Counted from the stretch's first letter, positions 36,393-46,499 are shown. The stretch: 64,000 nt of DNA from Flavobacterium sp. (GCA_016721735.1 JADKHM010000015.1:248001-312000), one strand, 5' to 3'. Notes: generated by a model from the letters alone, not told the origin. Numbers and translations: made by a program.

Positions 36393-37019
36393 TTAATTGT
36401 ACATCAATTTGAATAAGGTAAATACCGCGATTAATGCGGTAATTGAACCAATGATGGTGTTGATGTTTTTCATGAGGAATGTGGTTTTGGCTTCAATCAT
36501 CTTGAACGACACGATGTAGAGATAGAAAACCGAAAAAGAACCGACCATCACGCCCAAAACAAAGTTGATGTTTTCCCATTTTTCGAAACTAAAATAGCCT
36601 GAGCTCGCTAAACTGATGGTCATAAAAACATAGAACGGTACTGGCAGAAAATTCAACATTGAAAGCAAAATTCCATAACAAAATCGATTTGATTTCCCTT
36701 TGAATTTGATTTCGGTCTTTTGTTTTTTGGGCTTTTTGGCAATCCAGAAAAAATAGACGCTTAAAGCCGTGAAAATGAGAATTCCTACTTCTTGTAGGAG
36801 CGAAATAATTTCTAAGTGAATGCTGATAAACCGCGCAAAAATGACGGCAACGTAGGTTTGCAAAAAAACGACAATCGACGCACCTGCTGCAAAACTCAAT
36901 GCTTCGTTCTTACCTTCTTGTAGACTAATTTTGGCTGCCGTCATATTGATTAATCCCGGAAGAATAACCGCCAGAACCGCAATGACATAACCTAAAGCAA
37001 GAGGCAAGAGAAAACCCAT
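36393..37019 (-). CDS. LysE-family transporter
   Basis: A 208-residue inner-membrane protein with six predicted helices and the LysE-type N-terminus (VLAVILPGLINMTAAKISLQEG). It may export amino acids or related solutes; the substrate is not evident. Its start directly abuts the trmB stop codon (TAGATG), so the pair is translationally linked. Confidence 0.88.
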   Translation of the reverse strand: MGFLLPLALGYVIAVLAVILPGLINMTAAKISLQEGKNEALSFAAGASIVVFLQTYVAVIFARFISIHLEIISLLQEVGILIFTALSVYFFWIAKKPKKQKTEIKFKGKSNRFCYGILLSMLNFLPVPFYVFMTISLASSGYFSFEKWENINFVLGVMVGSFSVFYLYIVSFKMIEAKTTFLMKNINTIIGSITALIAVFTLFKLMYN

Positions 37020-37694
37020 CTATTTGATTTTAAAACGAATATACGTAATTGCTTTATTAATTTCCAAATATTGATTTTCGTAGAAAGTTTGAATTGTAGT
37101 TACTTCTGTTGGACTGCCCTCGTTCTTGTAGACATTGTGGTTGGCATAAAGCACTTCGTGACCTTCTCCGTGCAATAATCCTAAGGTATAACCGTGCATA
37201 AATTCGCTATCGGTTTTCAAATGCACCAGCCCATCTTTTTTGAGGATCTTTTTATACAGTTGTAAGAACTCCGAGTTGGTCATTCGGTGTTTGGTGCGTT
37301 TGTATTTGATTTGTGGATCGGGAAAAGTAATCCAGATTTCGTCGACTTCGTTTTCGATAAAGAGATGATTGATCAGTTCGATTTGTGTACGAACGAATGC
37401 TACATTATGCAAGCCATTTTCAACTGCTGTTTTAGCTCCGCGCCAAAATCGAGCGCCTTTAATATCGATACCAACAAAATTCTTGTTTGGATAACGTTCT
37501 GCTAAACCGACGGAATATTCGCCTTTACCGCAGCCTAATTCGAGGACAATTGGATTTTCATTTTTAAAAAAATCGCTATTCCATTTGCCTCGCAATGGGA
37601 ATTGATCGGAAACCACTTCCTCTCGCGTAGGTTGAAATACATTTTCGAACGTCTCGTTTTCTTTGAATCTTTTTAACTTATTTTTACTTCCCAC
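37020..37694 (-). CDS. trmB: tRNA (guanosine(46)-N7)-methyltransferase
   Basis: A 224-residue SAM-dependent enzyme that forms m7G46 in tRNA. Motif I VLELGCGKGEYSVGLA, FVGIDIKGARFWRGAK and the family motif WITFPDPQIKYKRTKHRMTN (catalytic and binding residues) are all present. It heads a three-gene operon. Confidence 0.96.
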   Translation of the reverse strand: MGSKNKLKRFKENETFENVFQPTREEVVSDQFPLRGKWNSDFFKNENPIVLELGCGKGEYSVGLAERYPNKNFVGIDIKGARFWRGAKTAVENGLHNVAFVRTQIELINHLFIENEVDEIWITFPDPQIKYKRTKHRMTNSEFLQLYKKILKKDGLVHLKTDSEFMHGYTLGLLHGEGHEVLYANHNVYKNEGSPTEVTTIQTFYENQYLEINKAITYIRFKIK

Positions 37695-37783
37695 GATATA
37701 ACTTAATGTTTTGGCAAAATTAACGAAATATATAAGACCGAAACTATATTTATCTTCGCGCCACCAACTAAATAATTTTGCTC

Positions 37784-38846
37784 ATGACTTCGAATGCGAT
37801 CGAAAAAAATGTATTAGTAGCGCCACTGAATTGGGGATTGGGCCACGCGACTAGATGTATTCCAATCATCAAAGGGTTGGAAGCTAGCGGATATACGCCA
37901 ATTCTCGCCTCCGACGGGCAAGCTCTTGCACTTTTGAAAAAGGAGTTTCCTCACTTGCGCGCGCTCGAACTGCCTTCGTATGAAATAGAATATGCCAAAG
38001 AAGGTTCGGATTTTAAATGGAAAATGTTGAAAAACATGCCAACGATGATCGACGCTATCTTGGAAGAGAAGAAAATCGTCAAAAAATGGGTAAAGGAATT
38101 TAATCTCATTGGTATCATATCCGATAATCGTTTGGGGGTTTTCAGCAAGAAAGTGCACTGTGTTTTTATCACGCATCAATTTAATGTTCTTACAGGAACA
38201 ACTACATGGATTACTAGTAAATTACACCAACATATCATCAAAAAATACGACGAATGTTGGGTGCCTGATTTTGAAGATGAACCGAATTTGACCGGAAAAT
38301 TAGGGCATTTAAATTCGACTTATTCTCACATTAAATATATTGGACCATTAAGTCGATTTGAAAAGAAAGTGACACCGAAGAAATTCGATTTGATGATTAT
38401 TCTTTCCGGACCAGAGCCACAAAGAAGCATCTTAGAAAATATTCTAAAAGAGCACATTCACGAATTTAACGGTAAGATTGTTTTTATTTATGGCAAAATG
38501 GAAGCCCGTCAGAAAAAAACGCAAGTAGACCAAGTTACGTACTACAATTATATGACTTCGACGGAGTTAGAACAAACCTTTAACGAAAGTGAAATCGTGC
38601 TCTGTCGTTCGGGTTATACCAGCGTGATGGATTTAGTAAAATTAGAAAAAAAGGCGTTTTTTTATTCCAACTCCAGGACAATACGAGCAAGAATATTTGG
38701 CCAAAAGACTAAAACGAAATGGCTTTTTCCCTTATGCAAAGCAGGAGAATTTTAACTTCAAGCAGGTATTTGAGACGGATTTATATAAGAAACTAATTCC
38801 CAAAACCGATCCAATACATTGGAAGAATTTATTTTGTCTTTTCTAG
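37784..38846 (+). pseudogene. MurG-like glycosyltransferase, frameshifted near the 3' end
   Basis: From the ATG at 37784 (the TTG at 37778 is less likely) the frame gives NVLVAPLNWGLGHATRCIPI..., a GT28/MurG-like N-terminal motif, and the nucleotide-sugar region ELEQTFNESEIVLCRSGYTSVMDLVKLEKKAFF. It then shifts at the T7 run 38657-38663: with six Ts it continues IPTPGQYEQEYLAKRLKRNGFFPYAKQ... to a stop at 38846, the expected ending of such enzymes (353 residues). As written it stops at 38755. A one-base sequence error is likely. The corrected 3' end overlaps the convergent kinase gene by 18 bases. A TATCTTCG box lies at 37751-37758. Confidence 0.85.
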
Positions 38847-39893
38847 CGTAAAGGAGAACTCTGATCCTTTGCCGAACTCGCTTTCCACATAAATTTTCTC
38901 ATCATGCGCTTCGATGATGTGCTTTACGATAGACAAGCCCAAACCTGAACCGCCTTCGCTTCTGGCACCACTTTTATCCACGCGATAAAAACGCTCAAAT
39001 AGGCGAGAAATATGGTGTTTTTCGATTCCTTCTCCGTTGTCTTTGATGCGCACAATGACTTTGTTTTGCGTCAGACTTTCGATACTAACTTCAGTAGAAC
39101 CTTTCTCTTTTCCGTATTTAATCGAATTCATCACCAAATTGATTAAGACTTGTTCGATTTTTTCGCTGTCGCCCATGACGATGATGGGTTTATTGTATTT
39201 CATATCGAACAACAGCAAGATGTCTTTTTTCGACGCTTCCATTTCGAGTAAGTCAAAAACATTTTGCACTAATTTGACAATATCAAATGGATGAATCTCG
39301 AGATTGAGATCGCCCATTTCGAGTTTCGTAATCATGTCTAAATCTTGCACAATATAGATCAGTCTTTCAACGCCTTTTTCTGCACGTTGTAAGTATTTTT
39401 TTCGAATACTTTTGTCATTCATCGCACCATCTAGCAAAGTAGAAAGATAACCTTGAACGGTAAACAAGGGCGTTTTCAGTTCATGGGATACATTCCCAAT
39501 AAATTCTCGTCGGTATTCTTCTCGCACTTTCAACATTTCAATTTCGAGTTTCTTATCGGTAGCAAATTTCTTTACTTCACGTGTCAACGTTGCCATATCG
39601 GTGGTAATGGGCTGACTTCTGAAATTGGAGGATTCTAGAAGCGAAACGTCGTCATAGATTTTCTTCACACGGCGGTAAATAAAATGTTCGACACGATATT
39701 GCAACACAAAAAAGGAGAAAGCTGCAATGGCTGCTGCAAAAATCAAACAGAATTGGAGTGAAAATTCAAAAAAGTAATGGGTCAAAAAAGCAATGACACC
39801 CGTAGAAAACAAGGTGACATAGAGCGCTGAAACGACAGCAAACTTGTATGTTTTTTGAAATTGATTGGCATATTCAATTGTTGACTTAAGCAC
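38829..39893 (-). CDS. phoR: PhoR-like sensor histidine kinase
   Basis: A 354-residue kinase with two membrane helices (about residues 17-38 and 45-63), a short linker, and HisKA (EFIGNVSHELKTPLFTVQGY, His about 158), N (INLVMNSIKYGKEKG), G1 (VRIKDNGEGIE) and G2 (GGSGLGLSIVKHI) boxes. It lacks a PAS domain. It lies 44 bases after an OmpR-type regulator, as phoR does after phoB. The assignment to phosphate sensing rests on similarity and on the phased operator arrays nearby. Confidence 0.85.
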   Translation of the reverse strand: MLKSTIEYANQFQKTYKFAVVSALYVTLFSTGVIAFLTHYFFEFSLQFCLIFAAAIAAFSFFVLQYRVEHFIYRRVKKIYDDVSLLESSNFRSQPITTDMATLTREVKKFATDKKLEIEMLKVREEYRREFIGNVSHELKTPLFTVQGYLSTLLDGAMNDKSIRKKYLQRAEKGVERLIYIVQDLDMITKLEMGDLNLEIHPFDIVKLVQNVFDLLEMEASKKDILLLFDMKYNKPIIVMGDSEKIEQVLINLVMNSIKYGKEKGSTEVSIESLTQNKVIVRIKDNGEGIEKHHISRLFERFYRVDKSGARSEGGSGLGLSIVKHIIEAHDEKIYVESEFGKGSEFSFTLEKTK

Positions 39894-39937
39894 TAAAGGC
39901 TACTGCAACAAAGATATTGTAAAAAGCGATAGCTTGG

Positions 39938-40624
39938 TTATACTTCAAACTTATAACCGACGCCTTTGATGGTTTTAAAGAAATCATCTCCGATTTTTTC
40001 TCGTAATTTTCGGATGTGTACATCGATGGTTCTTCCGCCCACGATTACTTCGCTTCCCCAAACCTTATCGAGAATTTCTTCTCTTTTAAAAACTTTCCCT
40101 GGTTTGGATGCTAATAAATAAAACAATTCAAATTCTTTTCTAGGCAAAACAATCTCTTGTTTGTCTTTGATAATTTTGTATTCTTCTCTGTTAATTTCGA
40201 TATCGCCAACATTCAAAGTTTCGGATCCTTTGTTTTCATCTTCTTTTAAGCGACGCAACAAAGCTTTTACTTTGCTGACCAACAATTTGGGTTTGATTGG
40301 CTTTGCAATATAATCATCTGCACCTGCATCAAATCCTGCTACTTGCGAATAATCTTCGCTTCGGGCGGTAAGGAAAGTAATAATGACATGACTCAATTCT
40401 GGAATTCGACGAATGTTTTCACATGCTTCGATACCGTCCATTTCGGGCATCATCACGTCCATGATAATCAACTGAGGAAGCTCTTTCTTTGCTTTAGTAA
40501 TGGCTTCTTTTCCATTTGAAGCAGTTACAATTTGGTAGCCTTCTTGCGCAAGATTGTAACCTACAATCTCTAATATATCTTGTTCGTCGTCTACTAATAG
40601 AATCTTAATGTCTTTTTTCTTCAT
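39938..40624 (-). CDS. phoB: PhoB-like OmpR-family response regulator
   Basis: A 228-residue regulator: receiver (VDDEQD, phospho-acceptor Asp in LIIMDVMMPEMDG, Lys in YIAKPIKPK) and OmpR-type winged helix (PRKEFELFYLLASKPGKVFKREEILDKVWG...GRTIDVHIRKLREKIG, GVGYKFEV). It forms an operon with the kinase downstream and is divergent from a TonB receptor whose promoter carries 11-bp-spaced half-sites of the kind OmpR/PhoB proteins bind. Confidence 0.9.
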   Translation of the reverse strand: MKKKDIKILLVDDEQDILEIVGYNLAQEGYQIVTASNGKEAITKAKKELPQLIIMDVMMPEMDGIEACENIRRIPELSHVIITFLTARSEDYSQVAGFDAGADDYIAKPIKPKLLVSKVKALLRRLKEDENKGSETLNVGDIEINREEYKIIKDKQEIVLPRKEFELFYLLASKPGKVFKREEILDKVWGSEVIVGGRTIDVHIRKLREKIGDDFFKTIKGVGYKFEV

Positions 40625-40748
40625 AATAGCAAAATTAATGGTTTACGTCATCTTTCAAAAAGCGGTTGATGGCCGATGAATTCTTTTGCGATTGTAAATG
40701 TAAAGATAAAAGAAACTCTATAAATCATGTTTACTATTATTTAATCTC

Positions 40749-40826
40749 TTAACAATTCGGTAATATTTTATAAACTTAATCGTAACAACTAGTTAACATG
40801 AACTTTACAGCATCGACGTTCCTTTG
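40749..40826 (+). promoter_or_regulatory. Putative PhoB operator array and promoter of the TonB receptor
   Basis: Six 6-base half-sites start exactly every 11 bases: TTAACA (40749), GTAATA (40760), TAAACT (40771), GTAACA (40782), TTAACA (40793), TTTACA (40804). The last begins 15 bases before the -7 box TTCCTTTG (40819-40826). Eleven-base direct repeats covering the -33 region are the hallmark of PhoB boxes. Confidence 0.75.
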
Positions 40827-40851
40827 CGCCAAAATTTAACATCCTATCAAA

Positions 40852-43645
40852 ATGAGAATCAAGTTTTTATTAATTATTCTATTCGTCTCAACTATTGCTT
40901 TAGCCCAAAGCAAAGGAACCATTACCGGAGTTCTTACGGATAAAGATGCCAACAATGCAACCTTGCCTTTTGCCAATGCAGCTATCAAAGGAACTACAGT
41001 TGGAACTACAACCGACGAAAACGGAAAATATACTTTGAGTATTGCCGCAGGAAACTACACGCTTATTTTTAGTTTTTTGGGATATGAAAATGTAGAAGTG
41101 CCCGTTACGGTAAAAGCTGGAGAAACAATCACCGTAAACAAAGCGCTGGGATCAGGAAGTTACAAATTGGAAGATGTCGTAGTAAAAGCAAGTGGCGGTA
41201 GAGAAAAAGAAACTGCCTTATTGCTAGATCAAAAGAAAGCGGTAGAAATTAAACAAAGCATTGGCGCTCAGGAAATGGCGAGAAAAGGGGTAAGTGATGT
41301 AGAAGAAGGATTAACCAAAATAACTGGTATTACCAAAGTCGGTTCGAGAGGATTGTTTGTGCGAGGACTAGAAGACCGTTACAATAACTTATTGATTAAT
41401 GATTTGGCTGTACCTTCTAATAACCCGTTCAAAAAAATTATTCCTTTAGATTTGATTCCAACAGATGTTGTGAGTATTATCGAAACATACAAAACCTTTA
41501 ACCCAAATATCTATGGGGATTTTGCTGGAGCCACTTTTAATATTGTTACACAAACAAAGCCAACAAAGAGCATTACAAAGTTTACTATTGGTACTAGTTT
41601 CACAACTGATAACAACATGCGTGACTTTTACACACCAACTAACAGTAGTTCAACGCAAGGTTTTTTTGGTTTTAATGGTTCTGACAGAGCATTGCCTGCT
41701 GCTTTTGGAAGTACGCCGTCTCCCAAAGTCACTCTTTCTAGAAAAGATGCGGTAAATGCATTTAGTAATGGGTTTGAAATTGAAAAGACTACAAGCCCAT
41801 TAAATTCAAGCTTCGGGATTTTGCATGCTGAGAAATTCAATATAAAAAACAATAAACTGAGCTACTTGATTTCTTTGAACTTTGATAATTCCTATCAATA
41901 TCGAACCGGAGCAGACCGGACTTTACAGGCTGGAAACTCGATTGAATTTTCAAACAACTTTCAAAGAACAACATATAGTTACAAAACCAATATCTCAGCT
42001 ATTTTAGGATTAAATTATTCAACCGATAGATTGAACTTATCTTCTAACATCTTATATCTAAAGTCGACAGATAGTCAAATACAAGATCAATTGGGATATC
42101 AAAATAACCAAACAGATGTAAGAAATTATCTAATTAGAACGAATCAACTAGATGAGTCTAATTTTGTCAACGGGCAACTTTTTGGAGAGTATTTTTTGAC
42201 AGCTAACAAAAATCATAGCATAAAAGGTGGCGTTTCTGCAGCGCAAACCAATTACAATCAGCCAGACAGAAATTCATATACTGGTTCACAAGTTTCGGAA
42301 AACGAAATCAACACTAGTTATGGAGGGAACAACTTCTTGAGACAATTTCTTGACATCAATAGTAAATTATATACCTCTGCCTTTATGGAGTATAACTTCA
42401 AATTTGGAAAAGAGCATAAATTGACTGTTGGATATAATGGCAATCATAATTTTACAACTTCTGAATATCGTTTCGTTCAAACTACCAAAAAACTTTGACA
42501 CCAATCCGAATATTTCAATCAATCCGTTTGAATTAGATAGCCGCATCGCTGCAGACTTATTGGCATATGAAATATCATTTACAGAAGACAGTAACGCCAA
42601 CTGGAGATCAAAACTAGAAGAAACAATTAATGCGGGTTATGCCAATTTATTTTACAAAATCTCTGAGAAACTAGACGTTAATGCAGGTCTTCGATTCGAA
42701 AGTTACGATCGACTTACAAAGTATAAAGATATTGGCAGCTTTGATCAAAAATACAAAAAAAGAACAGCCGATGAAGTCTACTTTTTACCTTCGTTCAATG
42801 CAAAATATTCTTTGAATGAAACAATGAATTTACGATTCGCAACTTCATTGACCTATACCAAACCGGTAATTATGGAATCATTCCCGATTTCAATTGTGAA
42901 TCCTGACGGAACTGTTTTTCAAGGAAACCCATACATCGAAAACAGCAAAAATTTGAATATCGATTTGAAATATGAAGTTTTCCCTACAAGCAAAGAGCTT
43001 TTTGCTGTGGGCGCTTTTGGAAAAAACATCGACAAGCCAATCGAAAGAACGTTTATTGCAAATCCTGGAACCACAATATTGTCATTCCTAAATTCGGATA
43101 AAGCTACTTTATACGGAATTGAAGCCGAAGTTATCTTAGACTTAGCTCGAATTTCAAAAACTTTAGAGGATTTTTCTTGGGGATTCAATACTTCCGTGAT
43201 GCAAACAAAAGTAACAGTTCCGAGCGAAGTTGTTAGTCCATCAGGCAATGTTACTCAAAGCATCGAAACACACAAGAGTCGCGAATTGCAAGGCGCATCC
43301 AAATGGTTGATTAATTCTGACTTGAAATACCAATTCAACTTAAACAAGAATTGGTCAAATACGCTGTCGGCGGTTTATTCTGTTTTTGGCAAACGTATTT
43401 ATAGCGTCGGAACTGCTGGTATTGACCATATATACGAGTTGCCCGTGAGCAAACTTGACGTAGTTTGGTCTAGCAAATTGTCGCAGCATCTTGACTTAAA
43501 GATGGCGGTAGATAATATTTTAAATCCAAAAGTACAATTGGAACTTGGAGATAATAATAGAGATACGTTTATTGGGAACACCAATACAATACAGGATTAC
43601 AAAAGAGGTGTTGGATTTTCGTTTAGCCTGAGTTATACATTATAA
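40852..43645 (+). pseudogene. TonB-dependent receptor, single frameshift
   Basis: Signal peptide (…VSTIALAQ), CarboxypepD_reg-like domain (GTITGVLTDKDANNATLPFANAAIKGTTVGTTTDENG is its start; about residues 20-105), plug domain (GISDVEEGLTKITGI-like, RGLFVRGLEDRYNNLLINDL, FAGATFNIVT) and a beta-barrel ending FSFSLSYTL. The first frame stops at 42498; removing one A from the A6 run at 42487-42492 joins it smoothly (TTKNFDTNPNISINP) to the second frame, giving about 930 residues. It would import a substrate across the outer membrane. The phased operator array suggests phosphate control; ligand unknown. Confidence 0.88.
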
Positions 43646-43702
43646 GAAGGCAAAAAACAAGTTGCTTAGACTTTTTAATTTCTTAACATTCAACTGCAAT
43701 TG

Positions 43703-43791
43703 GCAACATTTTTTTTACACAAACTTGAATCTTGGTTAATTATTTAATGACATTGACTTAACGTAATCAAACCGCATTTAAAGGAAATTTG
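43703..43791 (+). promoter_or_regulatory. Putative PhoB operator array and promoter of the beta-helix lipoprotein
   Basis: Half-sites spaced by 11 bases: GCAACA (43703), TTTACA (43714), TTGAAT (43725), TTAATT (43736), ATGACA (43747), TTAACG (43758), AAACCG (43769). The last starts 15 bases before the -7-like GAAATTTG (43784-43791), exactly the geometry seen upstream of the TonB receptor. An extra TTAACA lies at 43683. Confidence 0.65.
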
Positions 43792-43829
43792 TACCAACTT
43801 AAAAACAAGTACAACTTAATTAAAAAAAA

Positions 43830-45011
43830 ATGAAAAAACTAGTATTCAGCTTAGCTATTCTATCGGTTCTTTTTACTGGATGTTCAAAAGATGATGAGGA
43901 TGAATCTGCAGTTACACCACAAACTGGTGAAATCACAGGAGACATTACAGCTAATAAAACTTACGAATTTGGCAACTATACGCTAAAAGGTATTGTAAAA
44001 GTAAAATCGGGAGCAACGTTAACAATTGCAGCTGGATCAACAATCACCTGTGACAAATTAAACGGAGACAATGCTTTGGTTGTTGAAAATGGCGGAAAAT
44101 TGATCATGAATGGTACGGAATCTGCACCAATTGTACTTACTGAGGCTTCAAAAGCACCAGGTTCGTGGGGTGGAATAATTATGTACGGAGATGCGCCTGT
44201 AAAAGTATTGGGTGGCGGAACTACGGCAACTTCGGAAGACGGTTTATCATATCCTTACGGAGGAACGAACGAAACCCACAATGGTGGTAGCTTGCGATAT
44301 GTTCGTGTTGAATTCGCAGGAAAAAAATTAGCTGATGGTACTAAAGAATTGAATGGATTTTCATTCTATTCAGTTGGTAGCGGAACAGTTTTAGACCACT
44401 TGGTTTCTTATAAAGGTGCTGATGATGGATTTGAATTCTACGGAGGGACAGCTAGCTTAACTAATGCGATTTCTTACGGTAATTACGACGACTCTTTCGA
44501 CTGGCAAGATGGTTGGAAAGGTCAGAACAACACCAATTGGTACGCTTACCAAGTAACTAAAGGTAACTTCGGAATTGAAATTGAGGCATCAGCTAACAAC
44601 AATGACTTCTGGCCAAAATTTACAAATGTTACTTTGAAAAGAGCAACAGGTTGTACACCTGAAGTTGCTGGCGATATCCAAATTGATGCTATTCAATTTA
44701 AGAAAAACGGAAATGGGGATTTTAACAACGTACTAATTGATGGATACGGTTCTTACGTTGAGGGTGCAACCACCTATGATGGTGCTGCAGTTAAAATTCA
44801 AGATGCGGATACAAACGACAACCAAGTCAATGGTTCTAAAATTAAAATTACCAATGTGAAAATCACCAATACCGCACAAGAGATTGCAGGTGCTGGAGCA
44901 TTAATAGTAACTTTTCCTGCTGGTCAATTTAGCACTAGCACAACAGCAACAGGAGCTTCGCTTGCACCAGGTGCATGGGCAACGGTTAGCGGAACGAATT
45001 TGTTACAATAA
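43830..45011 (+). CDS. Beta-helix lipoprotein, partner of the TonB receptor
   Basis: A 393-residue lipoprotein (SVLFTGCSKDDEDE). It begins with GDITANKTYEFGNYTLKGIVKVKSGATLTIAAGSTI-type strands, followed by right-handed parallel beta-helix-like coils (SWGGIIMYGDAPV, LRYVRVEFAGKK, DHLVSYKGADDGFEFYGG). Many conserved Asp and aromatic residues (DDSFDWQDGWKG) suggest a binding or catalytic face. It probably sits on the outer membrane beside the TonB receptor immediately upstream. Exact function unknown. It ends at a strong terminator. Confidence 0.8.
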   Translation: MKKLVFSLAILSVLFTGCSKDDEDESAVTPQTGEITGDITANKTYEFGNYTLKGIVKVKSGATLTIAAGSTITCDKLNGDNALVVENGGKLIMNGTESAPIVLTEASKAPGSWGGIIMYGDAPVKVLGGGTTATSEDGLSYPYGGTNETHNGGSLRYVRVEFAGKKLADGTKELNGFSFYSVGSGTVLDHLVSYKGADDGFEFYGGTASLTNAISYGNYDDSFDWQDGWKGQNNTNWYAYQVTKGNFGIEIEASANNNDFWPKFTNVTLKRATGCTPEVAGDIQIDAIQFKKNGNGDFNNVLIDGYGSYVEGATTYDGAAVKIQDADTNDNQVNGSKIKITNVKITNTAQEIAGAGALIVTFPAGQFSTSTTATGASLAPGAWATVSGTNLLQ

Positions 45012-45030
45012 TCTATCATCAAAAAAACTT

Positions 45031-45064
45031 AAAAAGCACTTCTACATTTAGAGGTGCTTTTTTT
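45031..45064 (+). terminator. Terminator after the beta-helix lipoprotein
   Basis: The stem AAAAAGCACTTCTA / TAGAGGTGCTTTTT (one G-T pair) with a short loop and T run, 20 bases after the stop. Confidence 0.9.
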
Positions 45065-45113
45065 ATGTTTTTATTTTGATTTTAATTCCTATCTTTACCC
45101 CAAGTAAAATCTC

Positions 45114-45431
45114 ATGAGAAATAAATACTTCTATACCATCATTATCGTTTGCTTGTTTTCGCTTGGCGCTTTTGCTCAGGAAAACAGACAGCAAGCTGTT
45201 ATAGATGGCTTGAGTTTCTACCCAAATCCGGTAAGTACTGGTAAAATCTATATCACTTCTAAATCGTCTATGGATAAGGAAGTTATGATTTTTGATGTCT
45301 TGGGTAAAAAAGTGTTGCAAGCCACTTTAACTTCTAAAGAGCTTAATATTGCCACACTTTCTCCTGGTGTTTATATCATTAAAATTCGCGAAGGCGAAGC
45401 TACTGCTACTAGAAAATTGATTGTCAAGTAG
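45114..45431 (+). CDS. Short type IX secretion cargo protein
   Basis: A 105-residue protein: signal peptide (to ...LGAFAQ), about 10 residues, then a complete type A Por sorting domain (LSFYPNPVSTGKIYI, VMIFDVLGKKVLQATL, NIATLSPGVYIIKI, ATRKLIVK). It consists of almost nothing but the sorting domain, so it may be a small secreted peptide carrier or a remnant of a longer cargo. It is monocistronic. Confidence 0.87.
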   Translation: MRNKYFYTIIIVCLFSLGAFAQENRQQAVIDGLSFYPNPVSTGKIYITSKSSMDKEVMIFDVLGKKVLQATLTSKELNIATLSPGVYIIKIREGEATATRKLIVK

Positions 45432-45503
45432 TTGTTTTTATCCGTCACATTCCCTTAATCTTTATTTTACCTTTTTTTCTTTTATGCAAAAGAAATTACT
45501 TCC

Positions 45504-45511
45504 TATATTTG
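45504..45511 (+). promoter_or_regulatory. -7 box of the following type IX cargo gene
   Basis: TATATTTG matches the consensus perfectly and lies 26 bases before the start codon at 45538. Confidence 0.6.
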
Positions 45512-45537
45512 TAGTCTAAAATTTAAAAAACTTAAAA

Positions 45538-46332
45538 ATGAAAAAACTTTACACTTTATTATTTGTTGCTTTCGCTTTCTCGGCTAATGCTCAAACAAAT
45601 CTAATGCTTAATGCTGGATTTGAAAATTGGACTGCAGGAGTACCAGACTCATGGTTTATTCCAGCTTCAACAACTGTTTCCCAAGACTCTAATGTTTTTT
45701 ATGAGGGTTCAAGTTCATTAAGTTTAACTTCTCCTGCAACAGGTAACAAAACATTAAGCCAAACAACTGACATTCCTGTTACTCAAGGCGCAACTTATGT
45801 TTTTTCTGGATGGTATTTGGATAACGATGCAAATTCTAGATTCAAATATTGGAATCAATTTAGAACAGCGGCAGGCACTGGTGGAACAGATACTGGTGCA
45901 AACCCATTACAAGCTGCTGAATATTCAGTTGATTCTCCTGAATGGCAGTTTTTTACTGCTCAAGGTACTCCAAGTGCTACATCGACTGTAGCAAGAGCTG
46001 GCTTAAGAATATATCCGGAAGTTGGTACAACTGGTGGTGGAGTAATCTATTTAGATGATATTAAATTCTATGATTTGGCAACTATGTCTACTTCTGATAT
46101 TGAAAATTTTGAAAGCAAAGTAAAGATGCCTTCTGTTGTTACTAACTTTTTGATTGTTGAAATGCCAACAAGAGCCACAGTAAATATTTATTCAATTGAA
46201 GGAAAATTATCTAGTTCAAATAGAGTAGATAGTAATGAGGCTATTAATGTTCAAAACTTAGCTTCTGGTACTTATATTGTTACTGTACAAAATGAATACG
46301 GAAAAACAAGTAGAAAAATTATTAAAAAATAA
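45538..46332 (+). CDS. Type IX cargo protein with carbohydrate-binding-like module
   Basis: A 264-residue protein: signal peptide (to SANAQ), one beta-sandwich module (NLMLNAGFENWTAGVPDSWF, ATYVFSGWYLDNDANSRFKYW, VIYLDDIKFYD) resembling CBM4/9-type sugar-binding domains, and a C-terminal Por sorting domain (LASGTYIVTVQNEYGKTSRKIIKK). It would be exported through the type IX system to the surface or medium. Ligand unknown. Confidence 0.85.
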   Translation: MKKLYTLLFVAFAFSANAQTNLMLNAGFENWTAGVPDSWFIPASTTVSQDSNVFYEGSSSLSLTSPATGNKTLSQTTDIPVTQGATYVFSGWYLDNDANSRFKYWNQFRTAAGTGGTDTGANPLQAAEYSVDSPEWQFFTAQGTPSATSTVARAGLRIYPEVGTTGGGVIYLDDIKFYDLATMSTSDIENFESKVKMPSVVTNFLIVEMPTRATVNIYSIEGKLSSSNRVDSNEAINVQNLASGTYIVTVQNEYGKTSRKIIKK

Positions 46333-46351
46333 TTTATAATTTTATTTACAC

Positions 46352-46374
46352 AACCAGCCTAAAGGCTGGTTTTT
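46352..46374 (+). terminator. Terminator after the cargo gene
   Basis: A perfect stem AACCAGCC-TAAA-GGCTGGTT followed by Ts, 19 bases after the stop. Confidence 0.88.
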
Positions 46375-46499
46375 CCTGAGCACGAACTGCAAGAGGACTT
46401 TCATTCAGATGGAAGTCTGACTTTAAAATTAAAAATAGTAACAATTACCTAAAACTCCAACCGTTGATTTTTTATTTCTACTTTTGCCAAAAAGAATTC

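Noticed and set aside
38657..42492. Phase variation by homopolymer slippage
   Set aside because: The tracts are only six or seven bases, and similar indels also hit housekeeping-type genes, which makes read error more likely.
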